DNA of 64,000 bases from Tetragonia tetragonoides (GCA_038025085.1 CM076153.1:5611501-5675500); one strand, 5' to 3'; counted from the first letter of the stretch, positions 36,985 through 49,805 are shown. Translations and numbers: made by a program. The notes: generated by a model from the sequence alone, not told the origin.

Positions 36985-37063
36985 CTGGATTGAAGATTGA
37001 GGATGTAAGAGAGAGAAGGCAACGGCGCCTGAGAGGAGTATGTAGAGAAGAAGAAAGGGAGTG

Positions 37064-37072
37064 TTAGGGTTT
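37064..37072 (-). promoter_or_regulatory. Telo-box (AAACCCTAA) of RPS28
   Basis: AAACCCTAA on the minus strand, near the presumed transcription start. This motif is enriched in promoters of plant translation-apparatus genes. Confidence 0.7.
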
Positions 37073-37114
37073 TCGGGTTCTTATTTATTGTGCTGAATCA
37101 TCTTGTTTAGCTGT

Positions 37115-37123
37115 TTAGGGTTT
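37115..37123 (-). promoter_or_regulatory. Second telo-box of RPS28
   Basis: Another AAACCCTAA on the minus strand, 51 bp upstream of the first. Confidence 0.65.
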
Positions 37124-37137
37124 TGCCACTAGCCAGT

Positions 37138-37143
37138 CACGTG
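37138..37143. promoter_or_regulatory. G-box CACGTG upstream of RPS28
   Basis: The palindrome CACGTG lies 15 bp upstream of the second telo-box. Possible bZIP/bHLH site; the role is inferred from position only. Confidence 0.4.
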
Positions 37144-40100
37144 ATTTTTCAAAGTCTGCCCGAATTTCTCTTTTTCAATTATTTATTTTAGGTATTTTGT
37201 TTTTCCTTTTCCTTTTTATTTAATCCTCGGTGTAGGTGGTGTCCCGGTTCAAAACTATAGGAGAGTCTTATGCAAATAGTCTATCATACGAAAAACATTG
37301 ATTAACATGAAGCTGATCGGAATTGTTTAAAGTCTAGTGCTACATAGTTGTTTTATTTGAATGTTTTCTGATAATTTAGATCTCTATCTTGTTGGATTCG
37401 ATATAGTTTGTAAGTGTCGTATGACTTTTATTCAATGTAATTCTCTTTTCCTAGAAAAGGGGTCTAATAATTTAAAAATTAAAGGTAATTCTTATATTTT
37501 GCGACTGTCCTAAATTGATGAATGCTTTCTGAAAAGAGATTGATTTGCAAAGTTTTGAGGAGTCAATGTGAGTCATTTTCTATATTTGATTGAGGAGTTA
37601 AAGGATGAACAATAAGCCGAAGATTTTAGGCAGTCTTTTTATTTTTCTTTTTTTTTTTTTGAGGAAGATTTTAGGCATTCTAGTCTCTATGCTTGAGCGT
37701 ATGGAAAGCACAAAATAAGAGGATATTAGAGGGTTTAGTTCGCTCACTGATAATTGGTGAGTTGGATAGGGATAGGAAAGCATGAGGAGCAAGATCCAAT
37801 TGTAGTACAATGGAGCATGGAGGTGCATCTAATGCGACCAAGATGAAGGTGAATCCATGAATGTGGACAGATAGACGACAGTAGATGCAAGCTAATGAAG
37901 CTCGGTGGCAAAATGCTACACATTAATGAGAATTATTTGCACGATCGATTGGGTTTCATATGTGTGAGCTACAACAAGATTCCTTAGCGAACCAAAGACG
38001 ATGATTTTGGATTGCAACTTGCTCGAACAAGAAAATAATAAGTAGAATGCATGTCATTCAATTATCCAACACAATCAACAAGATAGATATATGTAGTATA
38101 GTGCATATCTTTATTAGATAGAACTAAACTGAACCAAACCGAATTGAATAAAACTAAACTTAGACTAAATGAATAATTATTCACTATATGTAAGGGACAA
38201 AAGGCAAGTTGAAAAATTGAACCAAATTGAATAATGAAAAAACATCATAGCCTAAAGTGGGTAACTAATTCATCCTCTACACCCCAACTGATTGGCAAAT
38301 TATACGAGTACAATAAAATTTCAATCCACAACAGATTCCTTCAAATTATGGGGCACCAGGCTGAATAATAAATGCAAGGTAACCAAACAAAACATATCAA
38401 AGGACAAGTATTATTCTACCAAATCATCCAAATGAGCAAACATAAAAGACAACTCCCTTAAGATGCCATGTTCAGTAAGCCCCATGGGCCAAGTACCACT
38501 AAAAAGGTTAAGCCTGGGGTAAGGGAACCACTGTAGAAAAGATGATGTTGGTTCTTTTTAGTTACTATGAAGCAGTAAATATAAATAAAGGAGTGAATTG
38601 TAATGGGGTCACTTTCACAACCAGCCGGGGTGTAGTTGTACAAATTTTGAAGGAATTTTTTGCTTTTTCTTTTTGAAGATTTGATCTACTCTATCTATCG
38701 AGGTTACATGGAAAAGATCAGATGGATACTTTAGTAATTAGTTCACTATAGGAATATACTTTTATTTACATATATTACGGAGTACTATACAGTTCAATTT
38801 AGTTCGATATGGTTTAGTGAAGTTTACTTTAGTGAGAAATAACACACACCAAATAACAATGTCATTCTCAAATAGATGAGTTACTTTTTTTTGGGTGCAA
38901 AAATAGATGAATTACTTTAACTGTTTTTTTAATACACGAGTACATGGTGGGAGGTGTTGCTTAAACTGAAGTGCTTTTGACAATCAAAATGGGTTCTCTT
39001 ATTTGTTGGAGTTGTTTTCACAAAGGAGAATGATACACTCACCAACCGGGATGACAAACCCACTATTTTATTGTATCTATGTCTCTCATTTATTTTCAAA
39101 ATATCAATTGAAGTAAGAGAGAGATGGACATAATTTTATAGTGGGTTGACCACCCACTGGATCAACATTACATTTTCCTTTCACAAATTAGCAAGTTTTA
39201 ATTGGTCTCTCACGATTATTAGAGTTAGTGGTGGCTTGGTCTAACATGATGTCAAGTTAAAGCTCTAATCTATCAAATGTTAAATCTAGGTTTAGCAAAG
39301 TGTAAGAATGATTTTATTAAAAGAGTGAATGTACAAGAGGTGTATGAAAATTTTATTTATAACCATTGTTAAGATAGATACTATTGTTAAAGAAGGTTTT
39401 AGGTTCTTTTTTACTTTGGTTCAGTTAATTTAGTAAATTCACTTTATTGATTGTTGTACCTAGATTTGTCAAACAGATTGACCTAGGAATTTGGGTATGA
39501 CATTTTGGGTTCGAGTTCAGGTCGATTACAAGATTTTTTTTTTGGTCAATTCCACTTTTTAGGTCATTTTTTTTCGAATTGTAAATAGATTCAAGTTGAG
39601 AAAATTGCGCTAGGGCCTTGAAAAAATGGATCTGTCGAATTTTGACAACTCTTATTGTACTACATATTACTATACATTTTAGCAGATAAGAACACACTAC
39701 GACTATTTTTCTTCTTCTTCCTACCTTCTCCTCTTGTTTAGATTAACTATTTAGTTTACATAAATTTTGCACCTTATTACATTTAACTTAGTTTAGCTCA
39801 ATTTCATTCAATTGAAAAGAACACATTATTATTGTGGAAGGTGTTGACAATTAGGAGTAGTTGAGTTGTGTATTGAAGATTTTTTGGACATCAAAAGGTT
39901 TGCCTTTATTCTTAGTGTGTGAGGTGGCTTAAATCCTATCTCACAAGGTGCTCCTATTTGTTTGAGTTGTTTTCTCACATTAATAAGGTGCAATGAATTT
40001 CTGTGGGAGCTTGAAACACTAGTTTAGTACTTGGAGTAAACTTTGTTTCTCTTGAGGTACAAAACTCATGCTCTTTAAAATTAAATATCAATGAAATATT

Positions 40101-41156
40101 CATCATGTTAATTTGCTTTCTCATAGTCAAATTTAAATCAAAATGGGGACAACTCATCCGTACAATCCTCAACACCATCTAAATTTATATGACATCATGA
40201 TTATACTGTATAGATTTGTAAATGTTAAAAAGTGTGGTTGGCCTATAACTACAATATAATACAAGTGAATTCGTGCAAGGATTTCCCTTTTTTGTTATAA
40301 CCAAACCACAAGTCCACTTCTCAATGAATTCCATCTTTTTAACAGTGATTACTTTAATAATGTAATCATGAATGGTAAAGCAAATCTTCCCAAAAAAATA
40401 ACATTTGTTAGGTTTAATTACAAGTTCACCTTAACTTTTTCGACTAAGACTAATCTAGTTGAATCAGCTTATGAAAGGATAAAGTGCTCTTGACTAGTAG
40501 TTTTTTCATTTTCACAAGAATCAAATTCTCGACCTTGTTTAAGAGATGAGAGTGACGAATCACTCGTATCAACGACTTATTATAATAAGATGTTGGAGAT
40601 GGGGTGGGTTTTTGTGGTGTAGTACAAGAAGAGAAGCGCAAGGAGCAGAAGGGGGGAAGAGAGGGCAATGATGAGATCAAAAAGATCTTTAATCTCAATT
40701 CTGACAAAACACTGTCACCTTTACCAGTGGCATCAAAGGCCTCCCCTTCTATAGGCCAAAAATTACTACTGTCTATCTCTCCTCTCCCTCCCTTTCCTAT
40801 TTTAATGTTCCATTATCTCTCTTCTCTGCTTTCTCTCTCCTCACAAAGCCATGAAACAGGAAAGGGCTAGCGATACATCCTGTGTATATTACACAGGGGT
40901 GTCGCCCCAATCATATGTTGACACGTGGCAAGTGAAATTTGATTTTAGGGGGAAAGGTGAGTGAAAGAGGAGGGAAGTAAATTGAGGAAAAGGGGAGAAA
41001 TCTTCCAGTAACGCCCGCCCAAAAATCCCCAAATTAAGTGAAAACCCATCAGTCCAAAATATTGATATCTCTGGTGAAGCAAAAGGCGAGGATTTTCCGG
41101 CGACGATTCAAGAAATTGATACGAGAAGGATTCTTGCGAGTTGTAGTTGAAGTATC
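37144..41156. other. Spacer between RPS28 and the FAR1-type gene
   Basis: No gene recognised. Degenerate TTCAG/TGAAC elements occur at about 38110-38175, 38790-38850 and 39760-39830, and a GGGTTC/GGTCGA array at about 39455-39560. The last 250 bp are the leader/promoter of the transposase gene and include a GTGTATATTACACAGGGGTGTC stretch at about 40880 with a CACGTGG word behind it. Confidence 0.4.
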
Positions 41157-41248
41157 ATGGGAGATTATCTTGATAACTTGCGTGATGAGGAGGATCTACT
41201 AAACGTAAGTTCCTAATTCCCCCTAAATTCAACCATTTTTGTTAATCT

Positions 41249-41431
41249 TAGTTTTCATCGTATTCTTCGTTTAACAGAGTTGTATTGTTGAAAGTAAATT
41301 TGAAAATTGTAGTTTTCATCGTCTTCTTCGTTTAACTTAGTTGTATTGTTGAAAGTGAATTTGAAATTGGTAGTTATCGTCGTCTTTTTCGTTTAACTTA
41401 GTTGTATTGTTGAAAGTGAATTTGAAAATTC
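41249..41431 (+). repeat. Three tandem 61-bp units in intron 1 of the FAR1-type gene
   Basis: Units start at 41249, 41310 and 41371, each beginning TAGTT(T)TCATCGT and containing TTGTATTGTTGAAAGT. The second and third are more alike than the first. Confidence 0.85.
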
Positions 41432-44400
41432 TAGTTCTGAAAACGAATATGAACAGTAAGGCATAATATTGCCTAGAACATTGTGACGTTAGTTAGGTAG
41501 GAACAACGGTGGTCATTTATTTTAGCACGAAGTTGTAGCATTTAATAACCAAAACAAACATATTTCTTAGTAACAACGTACTGCATGTATTATGTTACAT
41601 TGCATAGTGTAGTACCAACAGAGATTTCAATGAGATTGATGCTTAGAATGTGTAGAGATAGGAGTGGAAATGATTGCCTTTGTGCATGATTGTCTTCGTA
41701 CATGATTGTCTTTGTAAATGAGTATGAAGAAACATTCAAATGAGTACGAAACTTATAGAATGTGTAGAAAGTGTAGTGGACATGATTGAAGCTTAGAATG
41801 TGTAGAAATGTAGATGGTATTGTTATTTTGGTTGAAAACTGAATGATACATATGTTAGGATAAAGACATGATGCATATACTGAGTTAGTGATTTGTATAT
41901 TGGTCAATATAATTAGTAGATAATTTTTATACTTTGAACTTGGAACTTGTAACAAATAATTTATTTTTTTTGGTAACATGGAAGGCATTAAACGCCCAGA
42001 ACCTGTAACAAATTATTAATTGGAGAACTAGTGCGTGCATACGTAATTGAAAACATTACAATCAAGGTTTTTATGTTGTAAACATACAATGGTACAGACT
42101 TTGCGTTGCAAACAATAGAATAAACCGTATATTTGTATTTTACCCATGGATAGTGCACGGAACTAGGAGTGGGTGCAATTGACCGTTCAGATAGCAGACA
42201 TACGCAAGATGAAGTTCCCCTGTATAGCCGGCGGACGGAAGTACAACATGAGTCCTCGAACGACAGTGTCGGGCCTGGGAATGGCGAGAACATTACAAAA
42301 GAGGTAAGTGAGAAAACATAACAATTCACTGCATGCATCAGTCACAAGTATGAGTAAAAATGGGTTCATGCTAAGATTATGTACTTGATTTGGGCAGACA
42401 CCAGAGGAACCAGGTGAGGAAGTGTGGAGATTTGAAGATGCTTTTGAAGATGAATATGGAGAAAATGATGAGACAACAAGCCTTAAGGCCCCGACAAATG
42501 AGGTAAGGGACATTGCACCTGCGGCTGGGATGATATTTGATGATCAACCCCATTTTGTGCAATATTGCCACGCATACGCCTACGAAATGGGATTTGAATT
42601 TCGTATAAGGTCGAACAGTTTATTACCTGGATTTAAAGAAAAAGGGATTACCAGAAGGAGGACTGGATCAAAGCAGCCAAAATATCACATGATGAAACAC
42701 ATAAGGTACGAGTGTAAACAGGCAGTAAAAGGGTGCAAATGTCGAGTTATTGGAGGGTTGAAAGAGAACAAATATGTTGAGGTAACGTTATGTGAGTTGG
42801 ATCACAACCATAATCTAGACCCGTCAAATAGCAAGAGGATGTTAAACTTCAGGTATATAGACGATTATGTGATGAACAAATGTATGGAGCATGAAATGGC
42901 GGGCCTCCCAATTGCAAAGATTTTCAACACCATTCTCATTGAAAATGGAGGTTTTCATGAAAACCTAACATTCAATAGAAAAGACTTGAAGAACGCAATA
43001 CATGCCTGGCGGAGACGAGAAGAAGTGGGCGGAGATGCTGCAAACCTTCAAAAGTATTTTGCAAAGATGAAAAAGCAAAACGATCATTTCTACAGTGCAA
43101 TTCAGACAGATGATGAGGGTCAGTTGAAAAATGTATTCTGGTCTGATGCAAGATCCAGGACAGCTACTAGGTACTTTGGAGATACTATAACATTTGACAC
43201 AACGTTCCTGTGCAATAAGTACCGCATGCCATTTGCTCCCTTTGTCGGAGTTAATCATCACGGATCATCAATTCTCCTAGCTGCTGGTAACCCATGAAAA
43301 CACGGACTCTTTCGCGTGGCTGTTCGCTCATTGGAAGTTGTGCATGGGGGAGGCTCCGAAGACTATACTTTCAGATCAAGACAAGGCGATAGCAGCAGCC
43401 ATCAGAGAGGAGTTCCCTGATGCAAAGCATAGGCTATGCTTGTGGCACATTTTGCAAAATGCTACTAAAGCGTTGGGGCAACACGAAGACAATAAGAAGA
43501 TTTATATTGCAATGAAAGTCACTGTGCATGATTGTATGACAGAGGAAGAGTTCGATGAAGCATGGAAAAAAATGGTCACCGATTATTCTCTTGAAAATAA
43601 CAAATGGGTTAACGAGGCGTATAGAATACGGCAAGATTGGGTTCCGGGTTACTGGAGGGGTTGGTTTTGTGCTGGAATGTCTTCGACGCAGCGTAGTGAG
43701 GGAATGAATGCATTTGTAAAGGGTTACGTGGGCTTGAGCTCTGGTTTGATGAGATTTATTAAACAGTACGAGCAAGGACTAGAAAGGAAGGTTGAAGAAG
43801 AAAAGGAGCTGGATATGGAATCCAAGAACAGTCCTGTTATATTGGATTCCAGTTTCTTAGTGGGGTCGGTGTTCCAGCCTATATACACGAATGCAAAGTT
43901 GACAGAGATCAAGGGTGAGATAAATTTGCTGAGACTCACAAACCTGTCGAAGTTCTCTAGTGGAAGGTCAATTGTCGTTTACCATGCAAATGAGAAGTTG
44001 GTGAAAGCTCATTGGAAGAAAGAGCGCAAACACTACACGGTGACATTGAAAACGGATCTGGAAGACTACAAATGCTCCTGCAGGCTTTTTGAATTTACGG
44101 GAGTGCTGTGCAAGCACTTAATTGGCGCTCTTGACATGGAGGAAGTTCGTCGTATACCTGAAAGATATATCCTTGACAGATGGAGGAGGGACATTGAGAG
44201 GCAGTATACAAAAATCACTGTCGGTCTGCATGATCCCATTCAAGCTGAACGTGTGAGGAAATTGCAAAAGATTAAGCGTTTAAACAATTACATGCAGACT
44301 CTTGCAATGGTTAACGACAAGACGCGTGAATATTTTAGCAAAGCATCAGTTGATTTTTGCAAGAAGCTGGAGGAGTTAGTTCTCGTTTCACTTCCTGGAA

Positions 44401-44461
44401 TCAAGACTCCGCAGGACCTCCATCAAGCGTTTTTGGGAAGTCTATAATTCGTCCAAGCCAA

Positions 44462-44551
44462 GACCCTCAGACGGAGCCTGTAGAGGAAAACGAAGCGCTT
44501 GCGAAAGACTCTCAGATGGAGCCTGTAGAGGAAAACGAAGCGCTTGCGAAA
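44462..44551 (+). repeat. Two tandem 45-bp units in the transposase C-terminal coding region
   Basis: Units at 44462-44506 and 44507-44551 differ at a few bases and encode DPQTEPVEENEALAK and DSQMEPVEENEALAK in the downstream frame. A length multiple of three supports that this frame is, or was, translated. Confidence 0.85.
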
Positions 44552-44838
44552 GACCCTGTAGTGCTAGTTAGACAGGGGAGGCTGCCACAAGGTAGGAATA
44601 GAAACCCTTCGGAGCCGAAAAGAAAAACACCTGGACAGTCAAGTGGGAACGCTGGCAAATACAAGCAAAACAAAAGGGGCAAACAAACCACGTCGAATGA
44701 CAGAAGAAGTGAAATCATCAATGTGAGTCTATCTAGTAGCTACTAACAGCCTGGTCAATGTTTAACTATAACCCCCTATACAATTCTTAAATACACTGTA
44801 TTAATATGATTAATAAGAATTGGATCTGTGTTTTGTAG

Positions 44839-45421
44839 GACTCACAGACTCATAGTCCTGCAACGATCCACATCAATACCATTACGCGTTCAAAGGAACA
44901 AAGTTATTTGCCCCCGTCGTGGCCGGAATCCAGCAACTCTAGACTCGGCCCTCAACATTGCACAACTGCAAAGGGACCGGGTTAACTACCACTGTCCTTG
45001 GATGAAATATCGAACATGATCGCGGTCAACAGTTCAACAGAACGGGTATGAGTTATTGACCCAATGTGGTCCTTTCAGAGGTTTTTCACAATTGCCATTG
45101 TCTGCACCTTCGGCATTTACAGCAATCAAACAATGGAATGGATGTGGATCCTCAATGGCCCGGCAACAGATGCAGTTCCCTCTTTTTCGTACACCAGATT
45201 TTCCTCCCAAGAACCCTACAATTGTACCAAATCAGGGTAACCGGTACTTAGTCGTCGAAGATGTGAAATTTGAACCATCACTACAAGTGCCAACTATATG
45301 CCGCCGCTACGGCAATGATATACCTCCTACTGTTTCCCAACCCTCGACAAACACACCCAAACATGCACTTGTTGTGAGGACTTCATCCGATGCCTTGAAG
45401 GACAAGTTTATCCGGCTTTAA
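44839..45421 (+). pseudogene. Decayed 3' exon(s) of the FAR1-type gene
   Basis: Acceptor TTTTGTAG at 44838 continues the frame of the preceding donor (AAT|GTGAGT at 44722) for about 47 codons to a TAA near 44981. A further frame, 45056-45421, is Gln/Pro/Ser-rich (NGCGSSMARQQMQFPLF and similar) and ends KDKFIRL. It looks like the low-complexity C terminus of the same protein after another break. No domain is recognised in it. Confidence 0.4.
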
Positions 45422-45435
45422 GACCACTCTTTATT
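45270..45435 (+). repeat. 166-bp direct repeat, copy 1
   Basis: Nearly identical to 45836-46002: one inserted base and about four substitutions. Covers the end of the presumed transposase C terminus and the first bases after its stop (TTTAAGACCACTCTTTATT). Confidence 0.95.
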
Positions 45436-45835
45436 CAGCAACCGTCATCATCGGTAGATGGGAATACAATCTGTTTTTGCGTTACCCGAATGTTAGAAAT
45501 GACTGACTCTATATAGATTGTTAGATTAGACTTCTATTGTTTTGCAAACATTCCAACTACGGGAATGTGTTTATGATGGGAGAACTGGAACTATTATTTA
45601 TCCAGATTTATGTTGATGCAGAAAAGCTTGTAATTCGTTTCATTGGAACAACATTTTTCAATATATAGCAACTACGGTCTACGGATTCATCGTGAGTATA
45701 AAATAAACAACTAATTAGAATTTCATCGAATTTAGAAAATACAAAAAAAAGAAAGGTGAAAGTCATATGATACAAAGAAAAGTAAGCCCAAAGCACCACA
45801 ATATCAACGGAGTGTCATACGAAGACACTGTTAAC

Positions 45836-46002
45836 TTGAACCATCACTACAAGTGCCAACTATATGCCGCCGCTAACGGCAATGATATACCTCCTACTGT
45901 TTCCCAACCCTCGACAAACACACCCAAACATGAACTTGTTGTGAGGACTACATCCGATGCCTTGAAGGACAAGTTTATCTGGCTTTAAGACCACTCTTTA
46001 TT
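45836..46002 (+). repeat. 167-bp direct repeat, copy 2
   Basis: Second copy of 45270-45435, with an extra A in CCGCTAACGGC. It sits in the gap between the two convergent genes, showing a local duplication of the transposase 3' end. Confidence 0.95.
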
Positions 46003-46162
46003 ATATATACAATATACTCCATAGGTCGAGAGGATGTTGTGTCCTTTGAATTAGTCTTGGGGATTATTCTTGGTGATTTCCTTGTCATGAGACATGGAAC
46101 TTGTTTCCTCTCTGTCGACATTGACAATGTCTTCAATCCCTTTGTCGCCAACTACCCCTGCA

Positions 46163-49142
46163 TCAGCGTTGAAGTTCGGCTTGCATCCTCGTCGTTGTCG
46201 TACTTCCACTTTCATCATAATTGTCATCCCCCTGCGTTAACTCTCTTACCATCTTCAACTTCTTCTTCGCTCTGATTTCCCATTCAGGTAACACCTCGTC
46301 TCCTTTAATAGGATAAGGTTTTCCATACTCCACACCATCAACAATCTGACACACAGCATGTTCATTTAATGACTTTACACAATGGAAAAAATAATTTAAT
46401 AACCAATTTGCCCTATCGGAACTCCGCCATACGTTAACTAACTGCAACTCCACCATGCTGGAGTCCACGTGACCACAACAACCATTATGCCACCCTCTTA
46501 TTAAATTTCCTTACCACAAGGTTCTACCAACACATTGTAAATTTTCTCCTCCCAATGATGCAAGGGACATAAAAGAAGGGAGTACCAGTTTTGGAACCAT
46601 CAAATTGTACAAAATTGGAGTCTGAAATTACAACACAGTACATATACTCACCTGAAAGTGGCCATATGTGCCATCAGTTCCAGTGTCCATCTTGATTGCA
46701 TCCTTCAATTGCCTACTAGTCCATGCCCACATCCTTGGCAAGTTACATTCCCACCTCAGCCCCCCATTTAAATAGTTAAGCCGGTCCACGTACAGAATCT
46801 GCAATGACAGGGGGTATTTTTTCAAAAAACATAAACTAATGAATATGATGCACGAAGCTTAATAGATGTTCCAAAACTAAGTATGATCAACAGAACTTAC
46901 TGTCAACAGCATAGCTGATCCTGAGACTCCAGATTTTTTTTTTCTGTCCTTTTTCTTCCCAAATTCACATATCCAATCCAACACATATTGTCCCCAGTTG
47001 TACTTACATAAATTCGTAACCACATTTGGAGTAAGAGCCTGAAGATGCTGAGGGCTGTACCCGTTGCTCGTTGTGTGGCACATGAGGTTTTGAAGGCAAT
47101 AGAAAACAAAGCTCCTAAGGAACTTTATCTGATCCACATGCTCCATGATGCACTTCTGTTTTACAGATGACTCATCTTTCACCCCGCTGTTTTCGTACTC
47201 ATTTTTCAAAGCCATAACCACCTTGTTAGTTGCTTTAGCTATAGGAACTGGCTTGAAGTCTGGATGGGCAGGGATTCCAAATACCCACCCTATCATGACA
47301 GGGGTGATTTCCACCTTCTTCAGACCTCCTTCCTCATCTTCTGTTCTTAAGGTGAGTTCGCGAGTTTCTTGGTTAAATCGCTTGCTTAGCCAGTGAGGGT
47401 GAACCTTGTCTATCCAATCAAGGTCAAATTGTAACACATGATCCCATCCGGTTCCTTTTAGCCATTCTCTTTGGTTATTGGTTAGACCCTCCCAAAGTTG
47501 TTTAACCTTGGCCGGGTAACATCGGACAGTAGGGTTTCCCTACACAAACACCGTATATATTAGAAACTCTATTAACTAATAAATAGACAATAGAAACATT
47601 ATTGGAGGAATATGCCTTACATAAACCTTGGCTGGTGAAGGTGACAGAGTTCTTCCTCTCTTCCTTCCTCCCTCCTTAGTGTAAGGTGAGGTAGGAGTTT
47701 CAGGTGTAACTTGATAACCAATGCTGTACTTTGGGGAATGTACTGATCCAGTTTGACATGCACCTTGTTGACATACATGAATGAATTGATGAGAGACTTC
47801 ACCAGAACCATCATTCGTTGTAGCCCCAGCCATTGCTACTTTATATTGTATTGGTGCTGAAGGTTGATCAGTATGACAACAACCTTCTTCAGCAGCCATT
47901 GTTACTGTATTTGTTATTGGTAATGAGGGTTGATCACGAAGAAAACCACCATCAACCCCTCCATCACCAATGCCTTGGGCTGTAGAATTCTCATTTATAG
48001 TTTGTGGTACTATATTTACCTCACTTGAGGGTGCATGACTACTATAAGCAGCTTCAATTGTGTTTAAGCCACCTGATGCAGCATTAGCATTAGGAGAACC
48101 TTCACTGGTTTCTTGACGTTCATCATTTGATGGGGATGTGATAGGACAACCAGTAGCAGGTTCTACTCCAGGTGTTGGGCCATCGGTAGAAGTTGTTCCA
48201 CCAGTTTGTTGAGGTACCTCAATTGATGCGGTACTTGAACTAGGTTCTATCATGGCTTCATCAGTAGGCAGTGTACATTCACGAGTCCCTTCACAGATTG
48301 GCTGTAAAGATTTGACAAACATTACAAAACTAACATAGCATTAGACATATGTTCTGCATTTTAGGAAACAACGATGATTGAAAATAAAGTTCAATGAAAA
48401 CAAATCCATTGACATTAAAATATAACCTCAAATCATACAACTACTAACCTCATCCAACAAGAATTGGTTCGTGAAATCTGCACCCTGTTTTTGGGAGAAA
48501 ACAAAAGGAAGAGAAATCATATTTTTGTCATTTTCATTAAGCCTTAAATTCCATTATCGTAGTACAACTAAATGGATGAACTAAAATAAATAAAGCTGAA
48601 AACTTATGTAGCCATTACTTGATCAAGATCTTCAAGATCAGTAAAACCATCAATTACTTGTCGTATGGAACTGGTTGTATATGACGCAAGAATTTCTGTC
48701 AGATTTAGCCCATCAAGTGTGTCGTCGAAAAGAACCTGGTTCAGGAATAGTTCAACAATTTATATTTTCTTTGCTTAAATCATATATTCCAAATTCATGT
48801 CTACCACCACTCCGACTCTTCATCAAATTTCACGCCAACCATACACCAATATTTAGAGAATCATCAAGCAGCACAGTCATGAATGTGAATTTCAGTAAAG
48901 ATGCAAAACAATATAAAATTATTCATCAACACTTCAACACTTTCAATGAAAACGAAATTGTCAAAAACAATAGTCAGAGCGTGTAAAAGTATTTCCCATT
49001 TACCAACATATAAAGTTAGGGATGAAGATTATGCGGGTATTAATTTGTTATTACTAAGAGTTTCCAACATATAGACCTGGATATAACTTGGAATGTTTGT
49101 TGTTTCTATAATTCTCCGACAATCTTCAACAGATAAGGCCAT
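46163..49142 (-). CDS. Transposon-associated protein resembling the N-terminal part of plant Ulp1-type proteins
   Basis: Exons joined in phase 0: 49142-49077, 48735-48619, 48484-48449, 48301-47621, 47539-46901, 46798-46652, and probably a last exon ending at 46163 whose acceptor I could not fix. It starts MALSVEDCRRIIETT. Exon 4 is long, low in complexity and rich in Ser/Thr/Pro/Gly. Exon 5 holds the conserved part: FNQETRELTL, TPVMIGWVFGIPAHPDFKP, FVFYCLQNLMC, then LCKYNWGQYVLDWI. Exon 6 has ILYVDRLNYL and WAWTSRQLKDA. This order (NPETRxL..., VxGIP..., YNWxxFVxD..., YxDxL...) is the one I know from uncharacterised plant proteins that often carry a C-terminal Ulp1 peptidase and occur in Mutator-like elements. 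No Ulp1 catalytic region is visible here. The gene is convergent with the FAR1-type gene. Its splice structure is intact, so it may be expressed. Confidence 0.6.
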
Positions 49143-49741
49143 CAATGGGGTGTAAAACAAGAGTAAAATAATGGAAATGGAGGGAAAGGGACAAGAAGAA
49201 AATTTAAATAATTCAAATACAATCCAATGATCCATAGTCCATAGATCTAAAAAATGAAAAAAACCCCCAAATGCAGAACATGCGGGTAATAGATTATGTT
49301 CCACTTCTTACTTTAGTGAAAATTGACATGAGTATTCGAAGGTTCAACCAAAAACAAAATAAGACAATGTCAAAAGTTTGGGAACAATGCAAATTTAGTA
49401 AGCGATGGTTGAAAATGTACAAAAGCAAAGGAAATTAAAGAAAGAGGGGGTATTTGGCCCTACTCTTTAAAAGGTTTGAAGCAAGTTTGGACCACTTTTG
49501 CAAACAAAATTAGCCCTCATGTGGGTTCGACTACTACAGTAAAACCCCACCCACACAGAGAATAAACTAGTATAGAAGCATTTAGGAACAATAATCTAAA
49601 TCAAGCGAAGAATCCGTAAATAAACTGCACAAATGTAGTCACTTACAAGAGATTGATCGGTAATATCCATACTCATTAACAGACTTATTGGTTCAAAACC
49701 TAGGTCCGCTTCAGGGAAGATGAACAGTTGTAAGGCAATGT

Positions 49742-49805
<64 letters not shown>

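Larger units (their letters stand above)
41157..45421 (+). pseudogene. FAR1/FRS-type MULE transposase gene, frameshifted
   Basis: Exon 1 is 41157-41204, exon 2 42154-42303 and exon 3 42398-44722; a likely exon 4 begins at 44839. All introns are GT..AG in phase 0. After an acidic N terminus comes a FAR1 (WRKY-GCM1-type) zinc-finger domain with YECKQAVKGCKCRV and a DHNH motif. The MULE transposase core follows, with first Asp in TITFDTTF, second Asp in LSDQDKAIA and a Glu in QRSEGMNAF. A SWIM zinc finger (CSCRLFEFTGVLCKHL) and a basic tail complete it. The family includes Mutator-like transposases and domesticated light-signalling factors FHY3/FAR1. At about 43285 the frame breaks: the normal reading resumes at LVTHE-type sequence in another frame, as if 5 nt were lost between the codons for Ala-Ala-Gly and Val-Thr-His. 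Around 44380 the frame returns to the original one. As written it cannot make a full transposase; an assembly error is possible. Confidence 0.8.
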
